From positions 1 to 64,000 of the forward strand of contig WOGZ01000012.1 in NCBI GenBank assembly GCA_009733775.1: a stretch of DNA of 64,000 nt, in the 5' to 3' direction. A program made the translations under genes and the position numbers. Origin of the DNA: Alectoria sarmentosa. Taxonomy: Eukaryota > Ascomycota > Lecanoromycetes > Lecanorales > Parmeliaceae. Positions within the stretch are counted from its first letter, which is position 1. Each line of letters starts with the position of its first letter. This document shows, piece after piece, positions 1 to 10,717 of this stretch. The notes beneath the pieces are model-generated. The model had not been told where the DNA came from. It did not search any database and was given only the letters and a program-made list of their open reading frames with translations.

Positions 1-578
1 CATTTTTTATATATTTTTAAATAAGCGCAATTTCACATAGAATTCGTAAATCGTGAATAATGTAACGATAAAATCAATAAAAAACATAAATTTTTCGTTT
101 AATAATCGTAGATCGTAAAACGTAGAATTCGAATCCGAAAAAAAAAAAAAATCAAATTTTAAAAAAAGAAAAAATCGAAAAAAAAAATTAAAATTAAAAT
201 TAAAATTAAAAAAAAATCACAATTCGTGTCAAATTTTCATAAAATTTATAAATTTAATGAATAATTAAATTTAGAATTTTAATTCGAAAAAAAAAAAAAA
301 TTTAATTTTAAAAAAAATTCTAAAAAAATATCTAAAAGAAAAAATTAAAAAAAAAGTTTTAAAATCAAAACAAATAAATTTTGTTTTGCGTTTTGAATAA
401 AATTTATAAATTTAATGCATTTACAGTTTTAATGTATTTATAATTTAAATACATTAATAAATTTAAGATTTCAGTCGAAGAAAAAAAAAAGAAAAAAAAA
501 AAAAAAAGTTTGATCGTCGTTAAGTTTTATGTCCGTTTCGCCTTTATTTGTTTTCAAGTATCATGAATTTAATTCATG
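1..578. repeat. AT-rich RIP-mutated repeat remnant
   Basis: Extremely AT-rich DNA with long A runs and short TTAAAA-type tandem stretches. CpG dinucleotides persist (tcg, acg) while CpA is scarce, which is what RIP leaves behind. No open frame or protein similarity is visible. It continues off the left edge, and near 575-583 the string gggccctga resembles a worn copy of the terminal repeat seen at 3339-3347, so a second copy of the same transposon family may end here. Its identity is unknown. Confidence 0.6.
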
Positions 579-3347
579 GGCCCTGACTTGTTAATTCTTA
601 ATGATTGAATCGATTTAATAAATTAATAATTTGAATCGTTTATGCTATCGAATCGATTATTATAAATCGATTCAATAATATAAATCGACGATTTAAATTA
701 ATAATTTAAATGATTTATTTCGATTATTGCATATTTGAGCATAATAAATATATATTTAATAATAATGTTATAAAGTTGATGTGATAAAATTAATTGAAAA
801 CAATTTTTTTTTCAAAACTTAACATATAAATATTACATTATTATTTAATAATTATATTATCATAACACATAATAATAATAAATTCAATTTATCAAAAACT
901 TTTATTATTATTTTAATTTCATTTATTATTATTATAAAGATTATAATTTTTTTACATTATTTCGTAAAATAAATACGAAATATATCGATTTAAAGAAAAA
1001 TAATATTCAAAATATCATTTAAAAAACGATTTGTTATATTTATTTTTTAAATTATAAACAATTATTCGTTATTCGTCGTTATTTTTATTAACGTTATAAA
1101 TATTTTTAATATTAATGAAAAGAAAAATAAAGAAAAAAAATCGTTTAAAGCTTTTATATCAAATATTTCACACATATCGATTTTAAAATTTAACGTTTTT
1201 TAAACATTAAAACCTCATTTCAAGCGATCAAGAATTAAAATTTCTTATATTTATAAATACATTAATATGCGAAATGATCAATTCGTTTATAATCGCTACT
1301 CGAAGGTTTATATTATCATTAATAACACAAAAACGATAATAAAACATTTAAAAAAAACACATTTCATCGATTTTACGATTAATAATATAATTATAAAAAA
1401 AATAAAAAATAAAACAATTATCGATGCAATTATATTTCGTAATGTTGAAATTAATATTAAAACGAAAAAAAAAAAGAAAAAAAAATTCATAAACCGTGAT
1501 CTTAATAAAATTATTTTGAAATATTTATTTTTACGATAAATCACTTTTATGAATTTATTTTTTAAAATAATCAAATATAAAATCTTTCGAATTTATATAA
1601 AATACGTCAATTTCGTTATTAATCGTATGTTTTCAAATTTCGATTTCATTATTAAAATATACGTCGAATGTTTATTTATTAAAGATAAATAATGATTATA
1701 TTATATATTAATTATAACATTATTAAATATTTATATTATATGCGATATATAAATCTTATTAAATCATCTTAAATTATTAACAATATTCGATTATTTCATA
1801 AACGAAAATTCGAAATTACGCATTATTATTCTCGCTTTCATGAAATTATAAAAAAAACATTTAAATTTAAATTAAACGATAATTATTTTAAATGTGCTCA
1901 ACGATTACGAAATACGTAATAAATTAAAATACATAATTATAAATAATGTTAATTTAAATAATATTTTTATTAAAACAATTGTTGATATTTTACGTGAAGA
2001 AAAAATGCTTTATAATTCTTTATAACGACGTTTTCGATGCAATAATCATATTATTAATTTAATAATTCAAATTTTTTTTTGAAAAGATCGTTAATAATTA
2101 CGAATATTTAAAAAATTTAACGTTATTTTTTTTCGATGTTCAATTAAATTAATAACGCAAATTAAAACTTTTCGATAAGTTTTATAATATCGTGATTTAA
2201 ATTATAAAAAGTTTATAATACATATAACTTTTTTTGAGACGAAGCGAAAGATTAATATTATATTATAATAATAACATCAAATGAAATTTATAATACGATA
2301 TATTTGATTAAATTTTATAAAGAATCAAAAAGGTTATTATAAAGATTATTAATAAAGAATTTAAATTATTAAAAGATTTATTTATCGTTAACGAATAAAA
2401 AACATTTAATCACATTCGTGATTTTTTATAAAACTTTTATAATGTTATAAAAACAATCGAAAATCGTATTATTATTTTGAAACGAATTCTTTTTATTATA
2501 AACTTTTTAATTAATATATTTAAGAATATTATCGAAAAATTCGTTAATCACGAATTTATAAAAAAATCTCTTTAAATTGAATTCACGAAATTATTAAAAT
2601 ATTGAAATAAAATAACAAAATTATCAATTTATATCGCGATAATCGTATTTAATTCGATTATTAAATAAACGTATTTTGAAAAATGAGATTTCGAATAATA
2701 ATTTAATATGAAGATTATAATAAAAGAATTTTGAAAAATTAAATATCGATCATTTATCGATTTTATTAATTATTCGTTTACAACTTTTATTATTATCTTA
2801 AAAATCGATAATAAATATTTATTATAAATGAATAAAAAGCGAGTATTTTAATATGTTAATAACGAATTAAATTAATATATACGTGATTTATTAATTTTTT
2901 CGAAAAAAGATTAATTAATATTCGATTAATAATTAAATTTTCATCAACGTATTTAACATCTTTTATTATTAAAAATGATTATTAATATTTATTTCATATT
3001 TATTATATCTTCGAAATTAAAACGTATTTTTTTTGAAATTAAATACACGATGTTAAATTAAAGGATTAATCTTAAAATTACGATTATAAAATTATTAAAA
3101 TGTTTAAAATTATGATTTCGATTAAACATTTCTACGAAACAAAATTTATATGTTATCATCGATATTATGAATGAAAAAATTCTAAAGATTATGAAAGATT
3201 TAAAAAAAAACCTTTAAATTGTTAATATGAACGATCCAAAATAAATTTAAATCGTTTGATCATATGAATCGATTACGAACCATATAAATAGCTTCAAATG
3301 GACGATTCAGGCCTCTGAACCGACGGTTTGGACCATCGAGCGCCCTG
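579..3347 (+). mobile_element. RIP-inactivated hAT-type DNA transposon
   Basis: The right end, ggaccatcgagcgccctg (3330-3347), matches the terminal inverted repeat of the element at 24705-25319. Positions about 592-840 align with the reverse complement of that element's right part, and about 3215-3347 with its left part. Within these alignments nearly all differences are C-to-T or G-to-A, with the changes in the AT-rich copy. The last 80 bp are almost unmutated, so RIP faded at the edge. The left terminal repeat is worn or lost. The interior keeps traces of a hAT transposase (separate entry). hAT family membership rests on the CAGGG-type terminus plus the two protein traces. Confidence 0.75.
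1267..3118 (+). pseudogene. hAT transposase remnant, RIP-mutated
   Basis: Near 1282-1347 the frame reads VYNRYSKVY, then NTK, then HLKKTH. Restoring the two Tyr codons (TAT) to Cys (TGT), a G-to-A RIP change, gives the CxxC...HxxxxH pattern of a BED zinc finger at the N terminus of hAT transposases. From 2976 to about 3110 another frame reads FIISSKLKRIFFEIKY, then the block RINL and KLLKCLK. This is the hAT C-terminal dimerisation region, normally SS..ERvFS.A followed by RNRL and EALECLK. The two motifs lie about 1.75 kb apart, as expected for a transposase of 600-700 residues. Stop codons and A-rich changes fill the middle, and no functional product is possible. Confidence 0.75.
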
Positions 3348-4372
3348 ACCAACAGAGGCCTGAACAGGACATTAGTTTCCTCGTATATCGTGCACATGAA
3401 CGTCACCGGAGCAAGTAGCTATGACCCCCTCTTCCGCAGCCATCCTCCCCCTTATCTCAGGAACTGGTCAGGATCAGAATCGATTCGGGTGGACTGCCAC
3501 CGCGTGGCTGGCGTCGGAGATGAGATCATTTGGCTCTGGGGCAAGCCCAGGTCCGTAGCCAGGACCACGTACAGGTATATCTGCCGCTGGCATGGGATGT
3601 TGTAGAAATCTCACTTGAAGCATGCAAGCTTCAAGGACCTCGAAAAGGGTGCAACAATTACATGATGCTGTGAGTATATAGATCCGAAGTATGTAGCCGC
3701 GATTATAGCAATTGAAACGAAGCTGTGAAGTACTTGAGAGTAACGCCTCTTAGTCCCAAAGCTAAGGAACTTCTTTGGGCAAGAAAAGGTCGCTCGTGGA
3801 CGACATTGTTTAGATCGCGCCGTTGTTTGCTGTTGCGCGTCGATCATCTGAAGCATGGACTATTTTTTCCCTAAGGCTAAACTAGTCAGGCCTGAAGACA
3901 TATCATGGCCGTAGTCTCCATCATCCTGAGAGACTTAAGATCCAGAAGATTCTGCTCCGGTGATGAACGCCAGCCTAGAGCCGCCAGAGACGGCAAGGAC
4001 GCCTTCAACCCTACCAGAGCCCTCGACAACGACACCAACCAGGCTCCAGCTGCCTTGCAAAAGAAAGCCCCGGGTGTCGGACACTCTTCCTTCCAAATGT
4101 CTCCTCATTCAATGTTCCGGTCACAAAGTCCCAACGCCTCCTCATATTCCCGCTGCTGGTATCGAATCCAAGGTTTCGTGCTCGCATCATTTCTCTCCCA
4201 CGCTGTGACCTCTGAAGACTTGAATGATCAAACATCCTAAGGCGGGCTAAGAAGGTGGCACCTCAGGACGCCGTGATTGACCCCAGTGGCTGGATCTTCG
4301 TTTAGAACCTTTTGGAGGTGATGGGCTCGATGTTTCCTTCATCGTCATCTCCCTCTATTGACACTCAAGCCG
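3348..4372. other. Intergenic, no supported gene
   Basis: Base composition returns abruptly to about 50% GC after the transposon end. Overlapping open frames of 60-110 codons occur on both strands (for example 3905-4240 plus) but none shows a recognisable domain, and no splice-consistent extension was found. A Pro/Thr-rich frame at 3960-4208 could be the relic of a regulator, but that is not supportable. Confidence 0.4.
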
Positions 4373-5596
4373 TTATGTCACATCATGTTCATACATCGAG
4401 GTCACAAATATTCTAGGTAGGCCGTTAGCGGGTCCCTTAGAGCTCGAACCATCCAATGACTCACCTTTCTCCTCCTCCGGAAATCCGTATAAGCTCCGAC
4501 CCATATTTCTTGATTGCGACAGTTCTCTGTTTTTTTGACGCTTGATATCGGACTGCAATGCGGTTTGCTCCGGTCGACTGCCTTAGGTTTGGCTAGCCAA
4601 GGCTACACGATTGTGAGTGAATGAATATTGAAGAAGGTAGTGTTCGTGCCGTGCAGACCTTTGGCAAAGGCCAGTCGGAGAAGTGCATATATTTAGCCTC
4701 TTTCAGTACTAAGTCTGGATCCCACCCTTGCTCATTGTCCTGCAGATACTTCTGGTGGTCATCCCCTCTGAATTCGCCGGTCAAGAGATCGTAATTTTTG
4801 TGTGGTAGGATCATTGCAGAGTCTTGGTACAGCTTATTCAGGATGTCCATGTCATAGTCATTGTATCCAGCATCCGCTGTGGCTTTCATGACACGATCAA
4901 ATTCGTATTCTGAGGGCTGCAAAAGGAGTAGTTGGGAGCTAAGCACACGGCCTTCGAAGCCCAGCCAATAGGCTCGTGGCATTGCTATCCATGCTGGCTC
5001 TATGAGAAATAGATCGTCCATGGACTGAAGGACTGTCGAGTCGGAGTCAAGGTGAAGGACCCGCTTGTATTCCGTCTGGTTGAAAGCGAGGAGTTTTGTG
5101 TAGCTCTCAGCCCAGGTTACTGCTTCAGAGTTCAGTGTTACTGCGAACCTTGCCCTTTGATCAGCTTACGATCTTGAATCGTCCTCCGCTGCACCTCTAT
5201 AGGCTTCAAAATGACCCTGTACTCATCTCGCGCCTTCCTCAGAAGCCGCGCTTCTGTACTGTCATCTTCGAGGGAATATCCCGAAGGGAACATCATCAAG
5301 CGGTCCGGCTTGCAGCCAAGGCGGTGCAGGCTCTCAAAGATCATGACCGAGTTGCAAAGATAAGGCAGATTCGTGACATATTGAACGTAGGCATATTGTG
5401 ACCAACCAGTGTTCATCCAAATTTTGCGGCCTGAATCTTCATGTTCGCTTAAGCTTTGGTGTGTAGACCAGCGGACTGGTCTTATGGCACCGGGTCGTGG
5501 TTCACTTGGTAAAAATGTCCGTGCTAGCAATAGAAGCAATGTGAGAAAGACGATGGCGACACATCCAGCAATATAAAAGCGCTTAGACTGTATCAT
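4373..5596 (-). CDS. GT8-family glycosyltransferase (Gnt1-like), type II membrane
   Basis: The frame starting at 5596 has a short basic N terminus and one membrane segment (about residues 8-26), as in Golgi type II enzymes. It continues with the conserved block YAYVQYVTNLPYLCNSVMIF and KPIEVQ. The next exon (about 5135 to 4650) holds the nucleotide-sugar and metal site LDSDSTVL followed by SMDDLF, AMPRAYW and KYMHFSDWPLPK. These are hallmarks of fungal GT8 proteins related to glucose N-acetyltransferase 1. The frame before 5140 and the frame from about 5160 differ, and no intron of normal size joins them, so a one-base indel or very unusual intron lies near 5130-5165. A final exon after an intron at about 4660 probably supplies the C terminus ending near 4373, but its boundaries are uncertain. 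Family confidence is high, intactness is not. Confidence 0.75.
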
Positions 5597-7561
5597 TTTT
5601 CATTCTCTGACAGAGGACAAGGCATAGATTAGGAACGGCTAACTAAAAAAATGCAAACGTACACTAAATCTCAACAGCATATGTATGATGAGTGAATGAT
5701 TGAACAAAGTGACAGTAGGAGAGCAGGAGTCCAACCAAGGCAGAAGATATCCGGTAAGGCTGTAAGAACACCAGAGATCCCAAGGGCGGCGGGTTCGAAA
5801 GGGGCGCAGATGCCTGAAAAATTCCCCCTGCAATCGGATTTGACAAACTGTTGATGGGTGTGATGGTTCGTTGCAGCATTGGCTGCGTCAATTACACTGC
5901 CACCGGGGAACATTATTTTGATAGGTCACCTCGGTTGCCTATACAATGCGGGCAGCTGCAGTCAGAAGTAAGTACGAGCATTTAACGAGCTGGCGAGCCA
6001 AGTGCGTGGCACGATTTGCTAGTTTTTATGCGCTAGTTTTTTTCTGGGTCCCCAGACGTGGGCAGTCTTTTTTGATACGCGAAGCAGTGCTGTCAATTAC
6101 CTGATAAGTTGTAAGTAAAGAGAAGGCAAGAGGTATGACTTATTTACATGATTTTAAAATACCCTGCCAAGACTGCCAAGGCTGTCAAGTTAATTAAGGC
6201 TCCTTTTACGCTGAGTATCCGCCGAGCCCTACTCAATGTAAATGCTGCTGCCATCGAATCTTAAAATGTGTGACATAAGTCATATAGATGATACATCGAT
6301 GCTGTCGAAAGAATGATTACCTCGTTCACGTGATCGATTACTCTGTGAAAAACCTTCTTCTACTTAATACCAGCAATCAAGTAGGTAGGTAACATTTCGT
6401 AACTGTAATTAGATTACTGCACAAACACCCTATGAATCAGCAGGTTTCAACCTGCATCGACGAAAATCCTTCGCAACCTTAACTATAAAACGACTCAAAT
6501 ACGTTCTATGCAGAATTGTTTCAGAGCACAGCAACTTCATCCTGCATTGAAGGAAATCCTTCACCCTTTACCTAATAAGACAGTCGGATCCGCGTTCTTG
6601 CATATTGATGTGCGTTCAAGAAAATCCTTCGTTCCTTACTGAATTAAGCAGTCGGATCCGTTTCCCGCAGAATTCAGTGAGCATCAGAGAAAATGCCTCA
6701 TAGCTTTAGATCGACATCCTCTGAAACTCCTCGTCAAGCAAAAGTTCAAGTAACATGATCTAGAAATCCGAGTAAATGAACGTACTATCGCTTTTTGTCA
6801 GTGCGCATATGATGCTCTGTCACTCCCACACAATAGACCGATCCGAGAACGTATACACATATCGAAATGGGTAGTACACCTATGAGATCCCTTTTATCTA
6901 CCAATCACAATCTCCTCCAAGAATGCGATATGTTTTAAATTCCACCCTCCCAACGATGAAAGACACGCTCGTAAGCCTTCTTGTGCTTCAAAATAATCAA
7001 TAGTACCGGCATAGGTGACGAATGTACTTGCCATGCAAGGCGCCCGATTATCCTGCATTGCAGTTTTTAAGGTCCGTGTGTTGCGTGGATCAGCCCAAAA
7101 ACCAACGATTGGGGAAGGTCTACTTTCTACAACACCAAAGACCCGAAGAGTAAGCCTGATGAGCCAAAAAAGTCATGGACATTTCTTATTTGGACCGGCC
7201 GCCTTGGTGTCTGCCTCTCCAGCTGTGATGCAAGCATGGGGCTGTACTTTAGCAGTCACTTCAGAAGTTATCATCCCTGGTCTGTGCATCCAGTCAAAAG
7301 CGCCAGGAGCTCTCAGAAGGTGTCGTGGCATCGACCTTCTTTTGTTTGGAAAACGAAGCAAACTCCATATTCTTTCGACTCTTGCTCTTGAGGAACGCGG
7401 AAACGAGGCTGTGCCCTACAGGTGATACTCCCTTTTGTCATATGCATCCTTATAAACTCCTCCAGCCTCTAAATCTCCAGACCTTGCGTGCCGACTTTCG
7501 TTGCTTGTGACTAGCCCTATTTTTTACTTACAATCTCCACGCTCAGACGATTCAAGCGAAG
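5597..7561. other. Intergenic with degenerate repeat cluster
   Basis: A long stretch between divergent genes. No frame longer than 136 codons is present and none has domain character. It contains the degenerate repeat cluster at 6428-6715 and presumably the promoters of both flanking genes. A TATA-like tcctTATAAA lies at 7449-7458, about 100 bp before the start at 7562. Confidence 0.5.
6428..6715. repeat. Degenerate tandem repeat, about 65-90 bp units
   Basis: Three to four diverged units share the order tgcagaattg, cagagca, cctgcattgaaggaaatccttc, then cagtcggatccg. Unit junctions fall near 6500, 6590 and 6660. The same unit type occurs in two more copies at about 39125-39290 (tctgcagaattgg, acctgcgttcc, tcacacccttcgctattaggtccg). 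The units have no open frame. They could be remnants of a minisatellite or a non-coding mobile element. Confidence 0.6.
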
Positions 7562-9271
7562 ATGGCTGGTTCCTTTCTGGTTCTCCAATTGCTTCTTGAG
7601 TACTCATTCTTCAGCCTTGCTCAGAGCGAACCAGAGCCTCTACAAGTCCCCACTTCCAGTCACGTCTACGGTCCAGATGGACCTTGGCAGGCGGTGTCTG
7701 TTCAACTGGGTGATCCAGGCCAGTATTTGGATCTATATCCTGGTAGCCTTTGGTCGTCCAACATCCTCACAGTCCAGCTATGCCAGGACATCAATGCCAA
7801 CCCTTGCGGAAGCGGGGGCCTATTCGACCCTGAGAATTCCTCGACGATTGACGACACTTCTATCCAATTCACGAGTCCGATTGGAGATTCTGGTACTTCG
7901 GCGCAGTGGACTAACAAGGCAATGTGGTTCTCGTTTAGCAACCTGAAACCTATTCGAGACCAACTACAGATTCAAAATCAAATTGTAGCCAATCTCAGCG
8001 CGGAAATATACTCTGACATCACAATGGTGTATCCTGACGGGAATTACCCCCTGCAAGTCGGAGAGCTAGCGCTAGGTCCTGTTGTCAACCAGTCGTTCGG
8101 TGACGGAATCGATACTCCCCCCATCAACGCAAGTCTCATTCCCGGATACCTGGCTGCACAGAATATCATACCGTCCAACTCCTTTGGACTCCACGTTGGC
8201 ATTGGGACGGAAGCGCTCAAGCTGGAGCTTTCCCTTTGGCTCGGAGGCTACGATGCTTCCAGGGTAGTCGGACCAGTCTCGACTCAGTCGACACAGGACG
8301 GCGTCGGCATTGTCGTTGACCTCCTTGATATTGGCATTGGCGTTGATCACGGCGGATCGCCATTCTCCTACTCGTCGCAAGAAGGTCTTCTAAGCTCCGG
8401 GAACTCCTCAATCTCAAGCGCTGGCATACCTGTCATCATGAATCCCAGCTCTCCATACCTGAATCTACCCAACAGCACATGTGCCGCTATTGCGAAGGAC
8501 CTCCCAGTCACATACAACGCCGGCAAAGCTCTATATTTCTGGAACATCACCAATCCTCAGTATATAAGAATTGTGACGTCGCCAACATTTCTCAGCTTTG
8601 TCTTCCGGAACTCCAATGGAGGAAATCTGACGATCAAAGCCCCCTTCCAGCTCTTTAACCTTACGCTTCAAGCCCCTCTCGTGTCTACACCTACCCCCTA
8701 CTTCCCCTGTCAACCGCCTCAAGCACCGGGCGGCTCCTACTCACTTGGACGCGCTTTTTTGCAAGCCGCTTTCATCGGTAGTAACTGGGAAGACCAGGGA
8801 GAGGGAGAGGGCGAAGGGTATCTAGCTCAGGCGCCAGGTCCGAATACCGACACGACCCCACAGATCAAGCCCATCACAAACTCGCCACCAGTCGGACTTA
8901 CCAGCAATTGGGCTGACACATGGACGGGATTTTGGACTGCTCTGCCCAATACAACAACGCCTGCTCTGCCTACCTCTACAACGCCTGCTCTGCCTAAGTC
9001 AACAATTCCGACGGGTCCAGAAATCACCTCTACTTCAAAGACTGATGTCTTGTCCGGTGGCGCCATTGCTGGTATAGTCATCGGTGGCGTCTGTGCCGCG
9101 TTGATCGCAATTGGGATCGGCATCTTCTTTTTCCGACGCAAAAGAGACGGAACCCGTGCAGCAGTGCAGCCTACGATAAAACTTAAAGATGCACCAAAAG
9201 TTTCACCGCACCAACCCCCACAACGTTGGCCGAGTACGGAGGAGCTTATTCGTGAGCTGCCTGCGTCGTGA
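7562..9271 (+). CDS. Membrane-anchored pepsin-fold protein lacking catalytic Asp motif
   Basis: A single-exon 569-codon gene. The N terminus is a signal peptide (hydrophobic residues 3-20, SLAQS cleavage area). The body has the pepsin-like beta pattern, with DLYPGSLWSSN (about residues 57-67) where active peptidases carry DTGSSxLW. The first catalytic Asp-Thr-Gly is thus replaced by DLYPGS, and no second D[TS]G is evident. Several N-glycosylation sequons follow. A Thr/Pro-rich stalk (about residues 455-490) with a duplicated TPALP.ST unit precedes one membrane helix (about 497-521) and a basic cytoplasmic tail beginning FFRRKRDG. This layout is common in filamentous fungi for A1-domain cell-surface proteins. 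Proteolytic activity is doubtful, and a wall-sensor or binding role is inference. Confidence 0.85.
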   Translation: MAGSFLVLQLLLEYSFFSLAQSEPEPLQVPTSSHVYGPDGPWQAVSVQLGDPGQYLDLYPGSLWSSNILTVQLCQDINANPCGSGGLFDPENSSTIDDTSIQFTSPIGDSGTSAQWTNKAMWFSFSNLKPIRDQLQIQNQIVANLSAEIYSDITMVYPDGNYPLQVGELALGPVVNQSFGDGIDTPPINASLIPGYLAAQNIIPSNSFGLHVGIGTEALKLELSLWLGGYDASRVVGPVSTQSTQDGVGIVVDLLDIGIGVDHGGSPFSYSSQEGLLSSGNSSISSAGIPVIMNPSSPYLNLPNSTCAAIAKDLPVTYNAGKALYFWNITNPQYIRIVTSPTFLSFVFRNSNGGNLTIKAPFQLFNLTLQAPLVSTPTPYFPCQPPQAPGGSYSLGRAFLQAAFIGSNWEDQGEGEGEGYLAQAPGPNTDTTPQIKPITNSPPVGLTSNWADTWTGFWTALPNTTTPALPTSTTPALPKSTIPTGPEITSTSKTDVLSGGAIAGIVIGGVCAALIAIGIGIFFFRRKRDGTRAAVQPTIKLKDAPKVSPHQPPQRWPSTEELIRELPAS

Positions 9272-10309
9272 CTCGTATGGCGCGCGGCAAGAAGAATTCC
9301 GGCTTTCACTCGTCCACGGCTTTCCGCTGGTAGCCTATTTCGAAGTTCGTGAGGGGAGAATCGAGGTTTGGGGCGACAGTGAGACTAGGTCCAGTACGAT
9401 GTCCATTGTATGCAAGGCTAATGTAGGGAATGAGAACGGCTCACTGATGCGGACCGAAAACTGAGCAAAAATTCCTAGAGGCCGGCTTGCAGGGCTCTAT
9501 CCTGGGGGGGTACCTTGCCAAGGTTTGGTGGGGGGGTGATGAATGGAGTAGCAGCTAGTTCATCTCTCGCGTGATCCTAATTGCATCTGATGAACAATTG
9601 GGTTTCTGGCTAAAATTGACCCTGGGAATCGTTCGATTGAAAAGATTTTTAGATAGCTGGGGTATCAAACTCATCAGTTCCATCAATTCATTTCGATCTA
9701 GTTCACAATTCCCGCTGCAGAAACCTCTTAGCCCAACAACATATGGTCTATACAGTCCTTGTTCCCCCCACCAATAAGGCTGTGTAACAAGCCTGGTCCA
9801 TGGCAAACGAGGACCAAAATTAACATCTGGAAGCCCAAGAATCTACCAGCCATAACGACGGCAATATCGAAGCCGTAAAAAAGCCTATTGAGATACGACA
9901 CAATGGTAAACAAGGTGGGCATTGACGATTCAATGAGTGATTTGTGGCAAAATGGTTGAGATGGCCACTCTGGCATCAATAGCAGAAGAGTCGCCTGACT
10001 TTGCGCACTCTCGACTCATCCGCATCCTAGAAGCGAAATACACCCACTGTACCTGTGTCGAAAGTAGCATCCCACTCAGAAACACCCCATGTCGCCCTTG
10101 GCGATGCTAAATTATATATACCCATCTTTGAGGGTTGGCGAGTCGTTGAGAAAGCGAATCCTGCATAATTCTCCACATCCCTGCAAATGCCACCATCTAC
10201 TAGTATCAGCTTGCGTCCTCCTATCCTGCTGCATACTTGCTTGACTACACTCCCTCTCATGCAGTTATCAAGATCAATAGGTAAAATACTAGATGACTCT
10301 CAAAAAGCC
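9272..10309. other. Intergenic, no supported gene
   Basis: Short frames only. Two G tracts (near 9505 and 9530) flank ccttgcc-type sequence. No conserved domain or splice-consistent gene seen. Confidence 0.4.
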
Positions 10310-10319
10310 AAAAAAAAAA
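10310..10319 (-). terminator. RNA polymerase III T-run terminator
   Basis: An uninterrupted run of nine A on the plus strand (T on the minus strand) lies about 48 bp downstream of the minus-strand tRNA gene, after the tRNA-like 3' half. It is the first strong T-run after the tRNA, so the primary transcript would include that half. Confidence 0.6.
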
Positions 10320-10322
10320 TTT

Positions 10323-10362
10323 AACCCTCGCTACTGGACTTGAACCAGCTCGTGGAGTCTCC
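10323..10362 (-). pseudogene. tRNA-like 3' half (class II variable arm, T-arm, acceptor)
   Basis: On the minus strand, directly after the 3' end of the tRNA at 10367, the sequence reads ggagactcc (a four-base-pair hairpin like a Ser/Leu variable arm), then agctggttcaagtccagt (a T arm with the TTCAAGT loop), then agcgagg. There is no matching 5' half nearby. It looks like a relic of a second tRNA gene, transcribed if at all as a tail of the upstream tRNA. Confidence 0.5.
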
Positions 10363-10366
10363 GATT

Positions 10367-10461
10367 TGGCGGTGCCCGGAATCGAACCGGGATCGGAACG
10401 GGTTTGTCGTGCGCAAGTAGATTGACCACAACGTTACGTGCTACCATTACACCACACCACC
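10367..10461 (-). tRNA. tRNA with intron, probably tRNA-His (GTG)
   Basis: The minus strand folds as a tRNA. The acceptor arms are ggtggtg and caccgcc with discriminator A, the D arm is gtgtaatggtagcac, and the T arm is cccggttcgattccggg. The anticodon stem pairs aacg with cgtt, giving the loop ttgtgg and hence anticodon GTG (His). About 23 bases inserted after the base 3' of the anticodon form an intron at the canonical 37/38 position. One pair at the base of the anticodon stem (T27-C43) is mismatched in this fold. That is why the tRNA call is stronger than the isotype call. Confidence 0.75.
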
Positions 10462-10717
10462 GACGATGCATAAAAAATTTACGTTATTTAATATTATATT
10501 CAGTGTTTATGGCTGATGATATCTGGGCGGGTTGATGCTGCATAATGGGCAATGGCACAGTGCATTTGTTCTCTGCACAAGGCTGCATGCCAAGATACTG
10601 TCACGTGCCTTGGCGCTCTGAAAGTACGCCACGCGTTTTGTCTCAGCAGTCCTTTTCTTGCGTCTTCCATCACTGCGAAGAACATCGAGAATCGCAATGG
10701 CACGACCGTAAAGGAGT

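Noticed and set aside
1267..1574. Two overlapping frames of about 90 codons on opposite strands in the AT-rich region
   Set aside because: Lys/Asn/Ile-rich composition is a product of AT bias. The plus-strand frame is explained as a transposase remnant, and the minus-strand one is its shadow.
1..3347. Mitochondrial DNA insertion as an explanation of the AT richness
   Set aside because: Transition-only differences to the 615-bp element and the hAT protein traces explain it as RIP. No mitochondrial gene is visible.
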